This document shows, piece by piece, positions 1 through 7,360 of a stretch of 64,000 nt of DNA. The stretch comes from Roseateles_B sp041905785. GTDB lineage: Bacteria > Pseudomonadota > Gammaproteobacteria > Burkholderiales > Burkholderiaceae_C. The stretch is from contig JAYRKJ010000013.1 of assembly GCA_041905785.1 (NCBI GenBank), forward strand, positions 107,055 to 171,054. The letters are read 5' to 3'. The position numbers were made by a program, and so were the translations under genes. The stretch's first letter is position 1. The number at the start of each line of letters is the position of its first letter. The notes beneath the pieces are model-generated. The model saw nothing but the letters and a program-made list of their open reading frames with translations, had not been told where the DNA came from and did no database searches.

Positions 1-2
1 GG

Positions 3-407
3 CAGTGGCAGGACGCCATCCAGCACGGCGAGGCCATGCTGGACATGGACGCCCTGCGCGAGGATGTGCACCGCGAGCTCATGCGCTGCCACCTGGCCGC
101 CGGCCAGCGCGCCCTGGCCCTGACCCAGTTCGAGCGCTGCCGCGCCGCCCTCAAGCGCGAGCTGGCCATCGCCCCCATGGCCGAGACCCTGGCGCTCTAC
201 CAGGAGATCGCCCGGGAAGCCACGCGGCCCACCGCCACCGCGGCCGGTGCCGGCCACCTCGCGCCCTGCGCAGCCCTGCAGCCGGCCGGACAAGCCGCGG
301 CGCAGGCCCCCGGCTGCCTGCCCTGGAACGAAGCCCTGCTCCAGGCCCGCTGGCACCTGGCCCAAGCGGACGCCCACCTGCAGACGCAGCTGGACTTCGG
401 CCACTGA
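3..407 (+). CDS. SARP-family transcriptional activator, C-terminal part (BTAD domain), cut by window start
   Basis: The open frame runs in from the left edge, so the start and any N-terminal winged-helix DNA-binding domain lie outside the window. The first ~70 visible residues match the bacterial transcriptional activator domain (BTAD) of SARP/AfsR/DnrI regulators: helical, with the pattern REDVHRELMRCHLAAGQR followed by ALTQFERCRAALKREL and a Pro-Met-Glu-Thr turn. BTAD is a TPR-like all-helical domain that mediates dimerisation in SARPs. About 55 poorly conserved, Ala-rich residues follow, and there is no NB-ARC or TPR extension, so this is a short SARP. It sits just upstream of a gap with 11-bp-period direct repeats and a long co-directional operon, which suggests it is the operon's activator. 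Confidence 0.75.
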   Translation, partial: QWQDAIQHGEAMLDMDALREDVHRELMRCHLAAGQRALALTQFERCRAALKRELAIAPMAETLALYQEIAREATRPTATAAGAGHLAPCAALQPAGQAAAQAPGCLPWNEALLQARWHLAQADAHLQTQLDFGH

Positions 408-561
408 GCCCCCCTTCGCCTTTCCTGTGAATGCGCGGCCCCGCCCTGGGGCCTGCAGCGCATTCACGCGCGGCCCTCCCCGCCCCAGCCTCCGCCCCGC
501 CCCCTTGCATCGCGCCGATGCGCGGTCGATCACCGTCTCATCACAGGCCTTGCTGCGCCGC

Positions 562-605
562 GTGATGGCCGTGTGATGTCGCCGTGATGCGGTGGTGATG
601 GGCCG
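562..605 (+). promoter_or_regulatory. Four 11-bp-period GTGATG direct repeats: probable SARP operator
   Basis: The hexamer GTGATG occurs exactly at 562, 573, 584 and 595, a strict 11-bp period that places every copy on the same DNA face. SARP activators are known to bind heptameric direct repeats at this period, with the last repeat about 8 bp from the -10 element. Here that would put a weak -10 at about 611-616. Two reverse-orientation half-sites (ATCAC at 529-533 and 540-544) are also 11 bp apart. The array lies between the SARP-like gene and the operon. Confidence 0.7.
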
Positions 606-614
606 GGTCGCAAG

Positions 615-917
615 ATGAGCTCGCCCACCTTGCGCCCCTACCAGCGCCCCACCGCCATGGCCTTGATCAACGACCGCAGCGCCGCCTTCATCGTGAGGGT
701 GTGGTGCGAGCACGGCGATCAACCGGCCCGCGGCGTGCGGGACTGGCGGGGGTCCATCGAGCATGTCGAGAGCGGCGAGCGGGCCTTCTTCCGCGAGCTG
801 GGCGCAGTGCCCAGCTTCATGGACCGGCATCTGCGCACCCTCGGCATCGAGTCCCCCAACCGATTCTGGGAGCAAGTCTTCGACGACGAGCCCCCTGAGC
901 AGCGACCCAAGGAGTGA
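615..917 (+). CDS. Small WRG-motif protein, first gene of the peptidase operon
   Basis: A 100-residue protein of unknown function. The part from about residue 24 (FIVRVWCEHGD, then WRGSIEHVESGERAFF and a final FMDRHL) follows a pattern I associate with small standalone beta-rich proteins in many bacteria: VRVW, WRG, HV.SGE, F. There is no signal peptide or membrane segment. The ATG at 615 lies only 10 bp after the direct repeats, inside the place where a SARP-dependent -10 is expected. The in-frame ATG at 657, just before the conserved part, is therefore a serious alternative start. The stop lies 3 bp before the next gene, which has its AAGGAG ribosome site at 909-914 inside this gene, so the two are probably translationally coupled. 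Confidence 0.7.
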   Translation: MSSPTLRPYQRPTAMALINDRSAAFIVRVWCEHGDQPARGVRDWRGSIEHVESGERAFFRELGAVPSFMDRHLRTLGIESPNRFWEQVFDDEPPEQRPKE

Positions 918-920
918 GCC

Positions 921-3900
921 ATGCCACGCATTCAGGCCAATCGAGACCAGGTGGATGACCGCTTCAGCGTGCTGGGATTCACCATCCGCACGGAGAGTCC
1001 CCTGTTCGAAGTGGCCGTGGCCACCGATCCCGCCTTGTTCCGCGCCGACGCCCGTGGGCGGCGCGGCCGGCGCAACTTCTACTCCAGCCGGGCCCAGGGC
1101 GTGCTGCGCGCGCGCCGCGGCGAGGCCGTCTACCTCCTGCCCCAGGACGTGCTGGCCAACTTCGTGGGCCAGCCCAAGCTCTACTTCGGCCTGGCCACCT
1201 ACAAGGATGGCACGCCCCAGCAGCCGGACTTCGTGCAGCTGCCGCAGAGCGGGAACATGTACGTCTCGCTCAGCGGTCTGAGCGAGCGCGGCCTGCGCCG
1301 GTCCGTGGGCGCCTTCAACGGCAGTTCCTACGGCCAGGCCGCCGCGGGCCGCGACCCCAGCCTCGAATGGGGCGGCGACAGCGCCGCCGCACGCCCGGCT
1401 TCCCCCGGCACCCCTGCCGCCCCCGCGACGCCGCCGAGCGCCGCACGCCCGGCCGCCGGCAATGGCACCGCCGCCCCCGCCAGCCCCGGCACCCCGGTAG
1501 CCGCCGGCCTGGACTATGACGATGGCTTCGGCCCCTTCCCCGCGGCACAGGCCGACGAGGGCGTGCAAACCTACCGCAAGAACGAAGGCGACGAGCCGGC
1601 GCCCGCCTCGCCGTCCCCAGACAGCCAGGCCCTGGACATCCCCCTGGACCCCGGCGCCGGCGGACGCTCCATCGGCCTGGATGCGCTGCAGGCCGGCGAC
1701 ATCATCGTCAGTACCACGCGGGCCTGGGTCTCGCGGGCCATCCGCCTGGGCACGCTGTCGCCGGTCAGCCATGTGATGCTGTACCTGGGCGGCGGCCGAG
1801 TCATCGAGGCCGTGGGCTCGGGCGTGCGCGAGGTGCAGCTTGAAGCCGCCATCGCCGACGCCATCCTGGCCGTGGCCTACCGCGTGCCCAATCTCTCGGC
1901 CACCCAGCGCGACCGCGTGCTGCGCGAGGCCCGCCAGTTCAAGGACCAGCCCTACAACTACCCCGGCATCGTGCAGCGCGGCGTGGCCATCGTGGCGCCG
2001 GTGACGGGTGCGGTGGTCGATGCCATCAGCCGCCTGCTGAGCGTGCCGCGCCAGCAGGCGCATGCCGTCTACTGCTCGCAGCTGGTGCTGGAGGCCTACC
2101 AGCGTGCCGGCATCACGCTGCTGAGCAGCCCGGCCTCGCAGAGCACGCCCGAGGCCGTCGCCCGCTTCGCGCAGGGCCGCCTGGGCTATGTGGGCCATCT
2201 CAAGGCCGAGGATGTGCCCCTGGGCATCCAGTTCGCGCTCGACGAGGACAGCCCCGAGGTCGGCGCACCGTACGCCGCACAGAAGCCCGAGCAGGCCGTC
2301 CAGCCCCAGGGCTGGGTCGAGCCCCAGGAGGTGCTGCTCAAGGCCTACAACGGCACCCTGGGCGATCAGATCCGCCTCTTCGCCGACACCGTGCGCTGGA
2401 TCGCCGGCGTGGACGACACCCGCGCCCTCCCCCACAGCGCCATCGGCCAGGTGCTCTGCTACAACGGCGATCGCATGATCGGCAAGGCCACGGCCTTCTT
2501 CATCGCCCCGCGCCTGCTGCTGACCAATGCGCATGTGGTGAGCGGCTGCACCAAGCTCGTCATCATCCCCGGCAAGGTCGGCGATGGCGCGGGCAGCGAG
2601 CCCTTCGGCCGCTTCGAGACCACCACCTGGCGCGCCCACCCCAGCTACACCCGCGGCAGCCGCGACTTCGACTTCGCCGTGGTCCTGGCCCCGCGCAATG
2701 CGCCCGGCGGCTTCCTCTCGCCCGTCGAGGAGCTGACCCAGAGCCGGCCCGAGGGCGTGGCCGTCTGCGGCTACTCGGCCCGCTCCCGGCGTGACGATCC
2801 GGTCGGCACCATCGTCAACGCCGTGCTCAACCCCGACAAGCAGCACGTGCACCGCGGCTATGTGCGCGAGATCACGGACGAGGTCATGCACTACGACGTG
2901 CAGGAGCTCGCCGGCTCCAGCGGCTCGCCGGTCTACTGGATCGAGGGCGGCGCCTTCCCGCGGGTGCATGTGGTGGGCGTCAACGCCGGCCCGCGTGACG
3001 GCACCACCAACTCCGGCGTGCGCCTCACCCGCGCCAAGGTGCAGTGGATCCGCGACCGCGCCCGCGACATGGGCGTCAGCGTGAGCTTTGAGGCGACAGG
3101 CGGCGAGGAGCCCAACCACGTCAGCGAGGCTCAATCCGCCGAGGCCCTGATCATCGACAGCGACGACGTCACCCGCCTGCAGCGCCATCTGCCCGCCTGG
3201 CGCGACCTCTACACCTGGACCGCGCCCAGCAGCCTCACGGCGCCGCTGGCGGCCCGCAACATGCGCGTCCAGCGCTTTGCCGACGCCCACGGCGCGCTGA
3301 ACCTGGACCGCTACGAGGTGCGCATCAGCCGCCTGCCCAGCGGGGCGACGCCGGAATCGCTGGTGGCGGAGATCCGCAAGAACATCAACCAGTACGTCGA
3401 CACCCGCAACTCGGAATTCATCCCCTACGACGCCAGCGACGCCACGCTGTGGAGCTCCAACAGCCCCTTCGGCGCGGTGCTGAAGATCGACATCCTCGGC
3501 CCCGACAACGCCAGCGTGGTCTGCAGCCTGGCCGAGGCGCGGCGCTGGCGCTTCACCACCATCCACGCGCCCTGGTCCGGCGACCATCCGGTCAGCGGGC
3601 ATCGCGAATTCGGCATCCGGCCGGACGGCGATGGCTTCATCTTCTTCACCCGCGCCGCGGACCGCGCCACCGACGGCATCGCCGAGACCGTGGTCTGGGC
3701 CGGCGCCAACCACCTGTGGCAGAGCCTGCAGCGCAAGGTCACGGACTACGTCAACAGCCATGGCGGCGCAGCCAGCATCCTGCCGCACTTCAGCGAGCGC
3801 TTCCATCCGCGGGTGGCGGCCATCCTGGCGCAGGAAGTGATCGAGGCGCAGAGCCTCGCTGCCCAGGAGCCGGCGGCCACGGCCCAGCCCCAGCGCGAGC

Positions 3901-5180
3901 TGCACCTCGCCCCGCCCCCGGCCCCGCAGATGCAGCAGCCCCTGGGCTGGGACGAGGCCCAGGCCGCGCCGGCTGCGGCGGTGGAGATCGCCAGCGCCAT
4001 CGCCGGTGCCGCCATGGAGCGCCTCAGCAGCAACCAGGGCGACATCAACGTCGAGCTGGACCAGCTGCGCGGCCTCAAGCATCCCGGCGACCAGGCGCCC
4101 GCCAACCCGGCGCCCTTCCAGGACGCGCCGGTGATCCGCCTGACCGGCTGGCCCAAGGTCAGCAACTACCTGGGCGACGAGATCTCCGCCGGCTTCGAGA
4201 TCCGCTGGCAGTTCAACGGCCGCTCGCTGGGCAATGTGCAGATCGGCCTCTCGCGCAGCAATGGCGCCGTGGGCTGGGGCCTGCAGGTGCACGCCCGCAT
4301 CATGGACGACGCCATCGTCTACCCGCGCCAGTCGCCCAGCTTCGCGGCCATCCGCGTGCGCTTCGACTACCGCTTCACCCGCGCCGTCGGTTCCGATGTG
4401 CTGGCCCACCAGGAGGTCCATCTCTTCGGCAACGGCCGCCACAACATCAGCGGCGAATGGACGCAGGCCAGCACCTTCAGCCTGGCCGTGGAGGAAGAGG
4501 ATCCGCGCCTGCTGCAGGCGCAGATGCCGGCCCAGGAGCTCAGCGGCGCCCTGGCCTTCACGGCCCGCACCGCCGCCCCCACGGTGCCCTCGCAGACCCT
4601 GCGCAACGCCCTGGGCGCGGCCAGCGGCCTGCGCAAGACCCTGCTGGAGGTCGCGGCCCGCGAGCTGGGCGTGCGCGAGGAGGCCAACCCACGCGCTGGC
4701 GAGGCCGGCCAGGACCCCACCATCAACTCCGACAGCGAAGGCCGCATCGTGATGTACCTGCAGGAATGCGGGGTGGGCGCCGCGCAAGGCCAGGCCAACC
4801 CGGCCTACTGCGCCGCCTTCGCCACCACCATGCTGCGTCAGGCCGGCTACCGCGGCGTCAACGGCAGCGCCAGCGCCTCGCGGCTGCGCCAGCAGTTCGA
4901 GAGCGCCGGCAAGTTCCAGCTGCTGGACGCCAGCCGGCCCTACGACCCCGCTCGCGACTACCGCGCCCAGCCTGGCGACCTCTACTTCAAGGGCGCCCAC
5001 GGCCACGAGACGCATGTGGGCATCGTGGTGGCCGTGGAGGACAACGGCACCCTGCACACCATCGAGGGCAACACATGGGGCGCGGGCGGGCCGGCGCAGT
5101 CAGGCGTCATGGAACGCACCATCCGGCCCAGCCACGGCCAGCAGCGCGCCGCCATCGCCGGCTTCGGCGTGCTGAGCTGA
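921..5180 (+). CDS. Giant multidomain protein with three peptidase domains (YiiX-like, V8/trypsin-like, CHAP-like)
   Basis: 1419 residues, start set by AAGGAG at 909-914. Order as I read it: an N-terminal domain (~1-150); a Pro/Ala linker; a YiiX/NlpC-P60-like Cys-His domain (~250-435; His284 in SPVSHVMLY, Cys385 in VYCSQLV); a V8/trypsin-like serine peptidase (~505-710; His538 in TNAHVV, Asp584 in DFDFAVV, Ser667 in GSSGSP); a domain of unknown function (~745-980); a Pro/Gln linker; a predicted beta-sandwich (~1065-1180); and a C-terminal CHAP-like domain (~1238-1419; Cys1297 in AYCAAF, His1365 in HETHVG, Asn1384 in EGNTWG). All three active sites look intact. There is no signal peptide, so the protein is probably cytosolic or released unconventionally. 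Substrates are unknown. It could process the paralogous proteins encoded downstream. Confidence 0.85.
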   Translation: MPRIQANRDQVDDRFSVLGFTIRTESPLFEVAVATDPALFRADARGRRGRRNFYSSRAQGVLRARRGEAVYLLPQDVLANFVGQPKLYFGLATYKDGTPQQPDFVQLPQSGNMYVSLSGLSERGLRRSVGAFNGSSYGQAAAGRDPSLEWGGDSAAARPASPGTPAAPATPPSAARPAAGNGTAAPASPGTPVAAGLDYDDGFGPFPAAQADEGVQTYRKNEGDEPAPASPSPDSQALDIPLDPGAGGRSIGLDALQAGDIIVSTTRAWVSRAIRLGTLSPVSHVMLYLGGGRVIEAVGSGVREVQLEAAIADAILAVAYRVPNLSATQRDRVLREARQFKDQPYNYPGIVQRGVAIVAPVTGAVVDAISRLLSVPRQQAHAVYCSQLVLEAYQRAGITLLSSPASQSTPEAVARFAQGRLGYVGHLKAEDVPLGIQFALDEDSPEVGAPYAAQKPEQAVQPQGWVEPQEVLLKAYNGTLGDQIRLFADTVRWIAGVDDTRALPHSAIGQVLCYNGDRMIGKATAFFIAPRLLLTNAHVVSGCTKLVIIPGKVGDGAGSEPFGRFETTTWRAHPSYTRGSRDFDFAVVLAPRNAPGGFLSPVEELTQSRPEGVAVCGYSARSRRDDPVGTIVNAVLNPDKQHVHRGYVREITDEVMHYDVQELAGSSGSPVYWIEGGAFPRVHVVGVNAGPRDGTTNSGVRLTRAKVQWIRDRARDMGVSVSFEATGGEEPNHVSEAQSAEALIIDSDDVTRLQRHLPAWRDLYTWTAPSSLTAPLAARNMRVQRFADAHGALNLDRYEVRISRLPSGATPESLVAEIRKNINQYVDTRNSEFIPYDASDATLWSSNSPFGAVLKIDILGPDNASVVCSLAEARRWRFTTIHAPWSGDHPVSGHREFGIRPDGDGFIFFTRAADRATDGIAETVVWAGANHLWQSLQRKVTDYVNSHGGAASILPHFSERFHPRVAAILAQEVIEAQSLAAQEPAATAQPQRELHLAPPPAPQMQQPLGWDEAQAAPAAAVEIASAIAGAAMERLSSNQGDINVELDQLRGLKHPGDQAPANPAPFQDAPVIRLTGWPKVSNYLGDEISAGFEIRWQFNGRSLGNVQIGLSRSNGAVGWGLQVHARIMDDAIVYPRQSPSFAAIRVRFDYRFTRAVGSDVLAHQEVHLFGNGRHNISGEWTQASTFSLAVEEEDPRLLQAQMPAQELSGALAFTARTAAPTVPSQTLRNALGAASGLRKTLLEVAARELGVREEANPRAGEAGQDPTINSDSEGRIVMYLQECGVGAAQGQANPAYCAAFATTMLRQAGYRGVNGSASASRLRQQFESAGKFQLLDASRPYDPARDYRAQPGDLYFKGAHGHETHVGIVVAVEDNGTLHTIEGNTWGAGGPAQSGVMERTIRPSHGQQRAAIAGFGVLS

Positions 5181-5208
5181 AGCCCCGACCACGAGACCCA
5201 TCCCGCCC

Positions 5209-6261
5209 ATGGCCATGGACCCGCATCCGCAGTTCGCCAGCGCCCCGGCGCCCACCGTCGGCTTCGACGAGGGGGTGCAGGCCCTGGGCGGCCTGCCGGG
5301 CATGCTGCCGGGGCTCAGCGGCAACGCCGTGCCTGCCCCGAGGCAAGCCCTGACCCCCAGCCCGGCGCCAGCCTCGCCCCCGCCCAAGCCGCCCGCCACC
5401 GAGACCCTGGCCCAGCGCACCGGCAATCTGATCAACGAGGTCGACTTCCCCGGCTTCGTGGCCCAGCTGGTCAACGGCACCTTCGACGCCATCGTCGACG
5501 CCTCCATCCGCCAGATGGAGAGCTATGCCGAGCTGGTGGCCGCCGTGGCCAAGACCACCGAGCAGTTCACCGAGGAGAACGTCAGCACCAACCAGGCCCG
5601 CGACTGGGTGGCCCAGCAGTACGGTGCCGACGTGGCCGTGCTCCTGCCCCGCGGCAGCGACGACCAGCTGCGCCAGCCCATGCTGGTGGCGCGCGGCGAA
5701 GGCCACAGCCCGGCCTGGCTCGCGAACTACGGCGTCGGTGACCAGGAGCTCAGCAGCGAGCTGCTGGAGAGCGTGGTCCTGCCCCAGGCCCGCGCCCAGC
5801 TGGGCCGCGAGCGCCAGCAGCTGCTGGCCACGCTGGTGATGATGGGCCTCAACCGCGTGGCGGTGAAGGACGGCTCCATCAGCGCCAAGGTGATGTTCCG
5901 CGCCGTGGCCAACGACAAGGCCACGGTGCAGTACGCGCAAGGCCAGGACCCCGGCTCGGCCTCGGGCAGCAACTGGGGCAGCCGCGGCTCGCTGGCGGCG
6001 TCCTCGGGCGTGTCGACCATGGTCAGCACGCTCAACCTCAATGCCCAGAGCGACACCAGCCTCAGCGCGACCATGTTCGGCGAGGTCAAGCTCAACTTCG
6101 TCTCCGAGACCCTGCCGCTGGACAAGATGGCCGATGCGATGAAGCTGGCCATGGTCCAGCGCCATGCCGCGCTGGGCCCGCGCGCCGCGGCGCCTCTGCC
6201 TGCCGCCACGCCGGCCACGCCCGCCGTTCCGGCCGCCCCCACTGAACCCGGGAGGAGCTGA
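5209..6261 (+). CDS. Paralogue 1 of an uncharacterised four-member family (short form)
   Basis: 350 residues, family unknown to me. It shares three conserved blocks with the genes at 11858, 13257 and 15548. Block A is at ~80-120: FPGFV, then NGTFDAIVDASIRQM and a Tyr-x-x-Leu. Block B is at ~202-232: RQQLLATLVMMG, then NR and a DGSISAKVMF strand. Block C is near ~285-308: an alternating strand ending LPLDKMAD. It lacks the ~45-residue helical N-terminal domain of the other three. It ends in an Ala/Pro-rich tail. A second ATG at 5215 is possible, and neither start has a strong ribosome site. Its stop overlaps the next start (TGATG), with GGAGGAG at 6251-6257. Confidence 0.8.
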   Translation: MAMDPHPQFASAPAPTVGFDEGVQALGGLPGMLPGLSGNAVPAPRQALTPSPAPASPPPKPPATETLAQRTGNLINEVDFPGFVAQLVNGTFDAIVDASIRQMESYAELVAAVAKTTEQFTEENVSTNQARDWVAQQYGADVAVLLPRGSDDQLRQPMLVARGEGHSPAWLANYGVGDQELSSELLESVVLPQARAQLGRERQQLLATLVMMGLNRVAVKDGSISAKVMFRAVANDKATVQYAQGQDPGSASGSNWGSRGSLAASSGVSTMVSTLNLNAQSDTSLSATMFGEVKLNFVSETLPLDKMADAMKLAMVQRHAALGPRAAAPLPAATPATPAVPAAPTEPGRS

Positions 6262-6533
6262 TGCTGCGCGCCCTCTCCACCGTGATCGACGAGCTGCAGA
6301 CCGCCATGGCGCCCCTGCTGCATGAGGCGCTGGCGCCCGCCGGCGTGGCCCGCATCCGGCTGGCCGAGGCGCAGTTCGACCTGCCCCTGGACCTGGCCCT
6401 GGTCTTCTCTGACGGCGGCCCCTGCCTGCTGGCCGAGCTGCCGCGCTCCAGCAGCGACGGCCACTGGCATGTGGACCGCTCGCGCCTGCGCTTCGTGCTG
6501 CGCGCCGAGCTGGAAGAGGCGGTGTCGCCATGA
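6261..6533 (+). CDS. Small uncharacterised protein, weakly Trypco2-like
   Basis: 90 residues, start fixed by GGAGGAG at 6251-6257 and the TGATG overlap with the preceding gene. The predicted layout is one N-terminal helix (STVIDELQTAMAPLL) followed by three alternating strands (IRLAEAQFDLPLDLALVF, CLLAELPR, RLRFVLRAEL). This helix-plus-strands layout resembles, by eye only, the Trypsin-co-occurring domain 2 (Trypco2) fold found next to trypsin-like peptidases in bacterial conflict systems. No catalytic residues are visible. The stop overlaps the next ATG (ATGA), so it is translationally coupled to the 276-residue protein that follows. Confidence 0.7.
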   Translation: MLRALSTVIDELQTAMAPLLHEALAPAGVARIRLAEAQFDLPLDLALVFSDGGPCLLAELPRSSSDGHWHVDRSRLRFVLRAELEEAVSP

Positions 6534-7360
6534 GCGGCAGGGATGACGCCCCCCAGGTCAGCCAGCTCTCCGGCGTAGGCGACCTGGGTGTGCCCTTCGA
6601 CGTCTTCATCCAGGCACTGACCCTGCAGCTGGACAAGGCCCAGGCCGCCATGGCCCTCAAGGCCCGCGTGGGCAAGCTGCCACTGACCTTTGCCGTGAAG
6701 GACGTGCAGCTGGACCTGCGCGCCTTCGTGCGCATGGTCGAGGAGGATGTCTGGGTGCGCCCCGCCGGCCCGGGCGAGGCCGAGGCCAGCAGCATCAAGC
6801 TGGCGCTGACCACGGTCACCAAGCCCATGATCGACGAGAACGCCGTCAGCTACGAGGCCCACGAAGCCAAGCTGGATCTGAAGGAAGCGCTGGGCGAGCG
6901 CATCAGCACCGAGGAACAGCGCCAGCTGGAGCGCATCGGCGTGCACACCATCCAGCAGCTGCAGGAGCTGAAGAAGTCCGCCGGGGCCGATGTGGTCGCG
7001 CGCCTGGCCCGCATGCCGGTGAACCGCCTGCAGCAGGCCATGATGGCTGCCACCGCGCCACGGGTGCAGCGGGTGGACAGCGCGCCCGCCGTCGGCGACG
7101 AGGGCGGTGCCCGCTCGCGCGTCACCCTCAGCACGCCTTCACTCAAGAGCGGGCGGCTGCCCCAGGTGCGGGTCAATGGCCAGCGGCTGCCCGTGCGCCA
7201 GGCCGAGGCCATGGCCCTGGAGCTGAGCGTGGACCCCGAGCACATGGGCCAGGAAGCCGAGATCGACTTCGGCGACGGCGAGACCGCCCGCCTGCGCCTC
7301 AGCGCCGGTGCCATGGGCAGCTGGCAAGAGGCCGAGGCCGCCGCCAAGGAGCAGCCATGA
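6530..7360 (+). CDS. Uncharacterised protein with Trypco2-like N-terminus and helix-hairpin-helix-like middle
   Basis: 276 residues. Residues ~17-90 show an N-terminal helix (FDVFIQALTLQLDKAQ), then LPLTFAVKDVQLDLRAF and a second long strand (IKLALTTVTKP). This follows the Trypco2 pattern: helix, L.F.V..V.LD, then a final L.L...P strand. Residues ~128-170 carry ERIGVHTIQQLQEL and ARLARMPVNRLQQAM, which look like a helix-hairpin-helix pair usable for DNA or protein binding. Residues ~210-265 form a beta-rich tail. There is no signal peptide. It overlaps both neighbours by ATGA, and the next gene's AAGGAG lies at 7346-7351. The adaptor role is inferred from context. Confidence 0.7.
   Translation: MSGRDDAPQVSQLSGVGDLGVPFDVFIQALTLQLDKAQAAMALKARVGKLPLTFAVKDVQLDLRAFVRMVEEDVWVRPAGPGEAEASSIKLALTTVTKPMIDENAVSYEAHEAKLDLKEALGERISTEEQRQLERIGVHTIQQLQELKKSAGADVVARLARMPVNRLQQAMMAATAPRVQRVDSAPAVGDEGGARSRVTLSTPSLKSGRLPQVRVNGQRLPVRQAEAMALELSVDPEHMGQEAEIDFGDGETARLRLSAGAMGSWQEAEAAAKEQP

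Noticed and set aside
3449..5353. 634-residue open frame on the + strand overlapping the giant peptidase gene
   Set aside because: Arg/Pro/Gly-rich shadow of the true frame; the overlapped frame has intact catalytic motifs and codon bias.
5107..6828. 573-residue open frame on the - strand
   Set aside because: Antisense shadow common in high-GC DNA; low-complexity Ala/Gly/Arg composition and no family motif.
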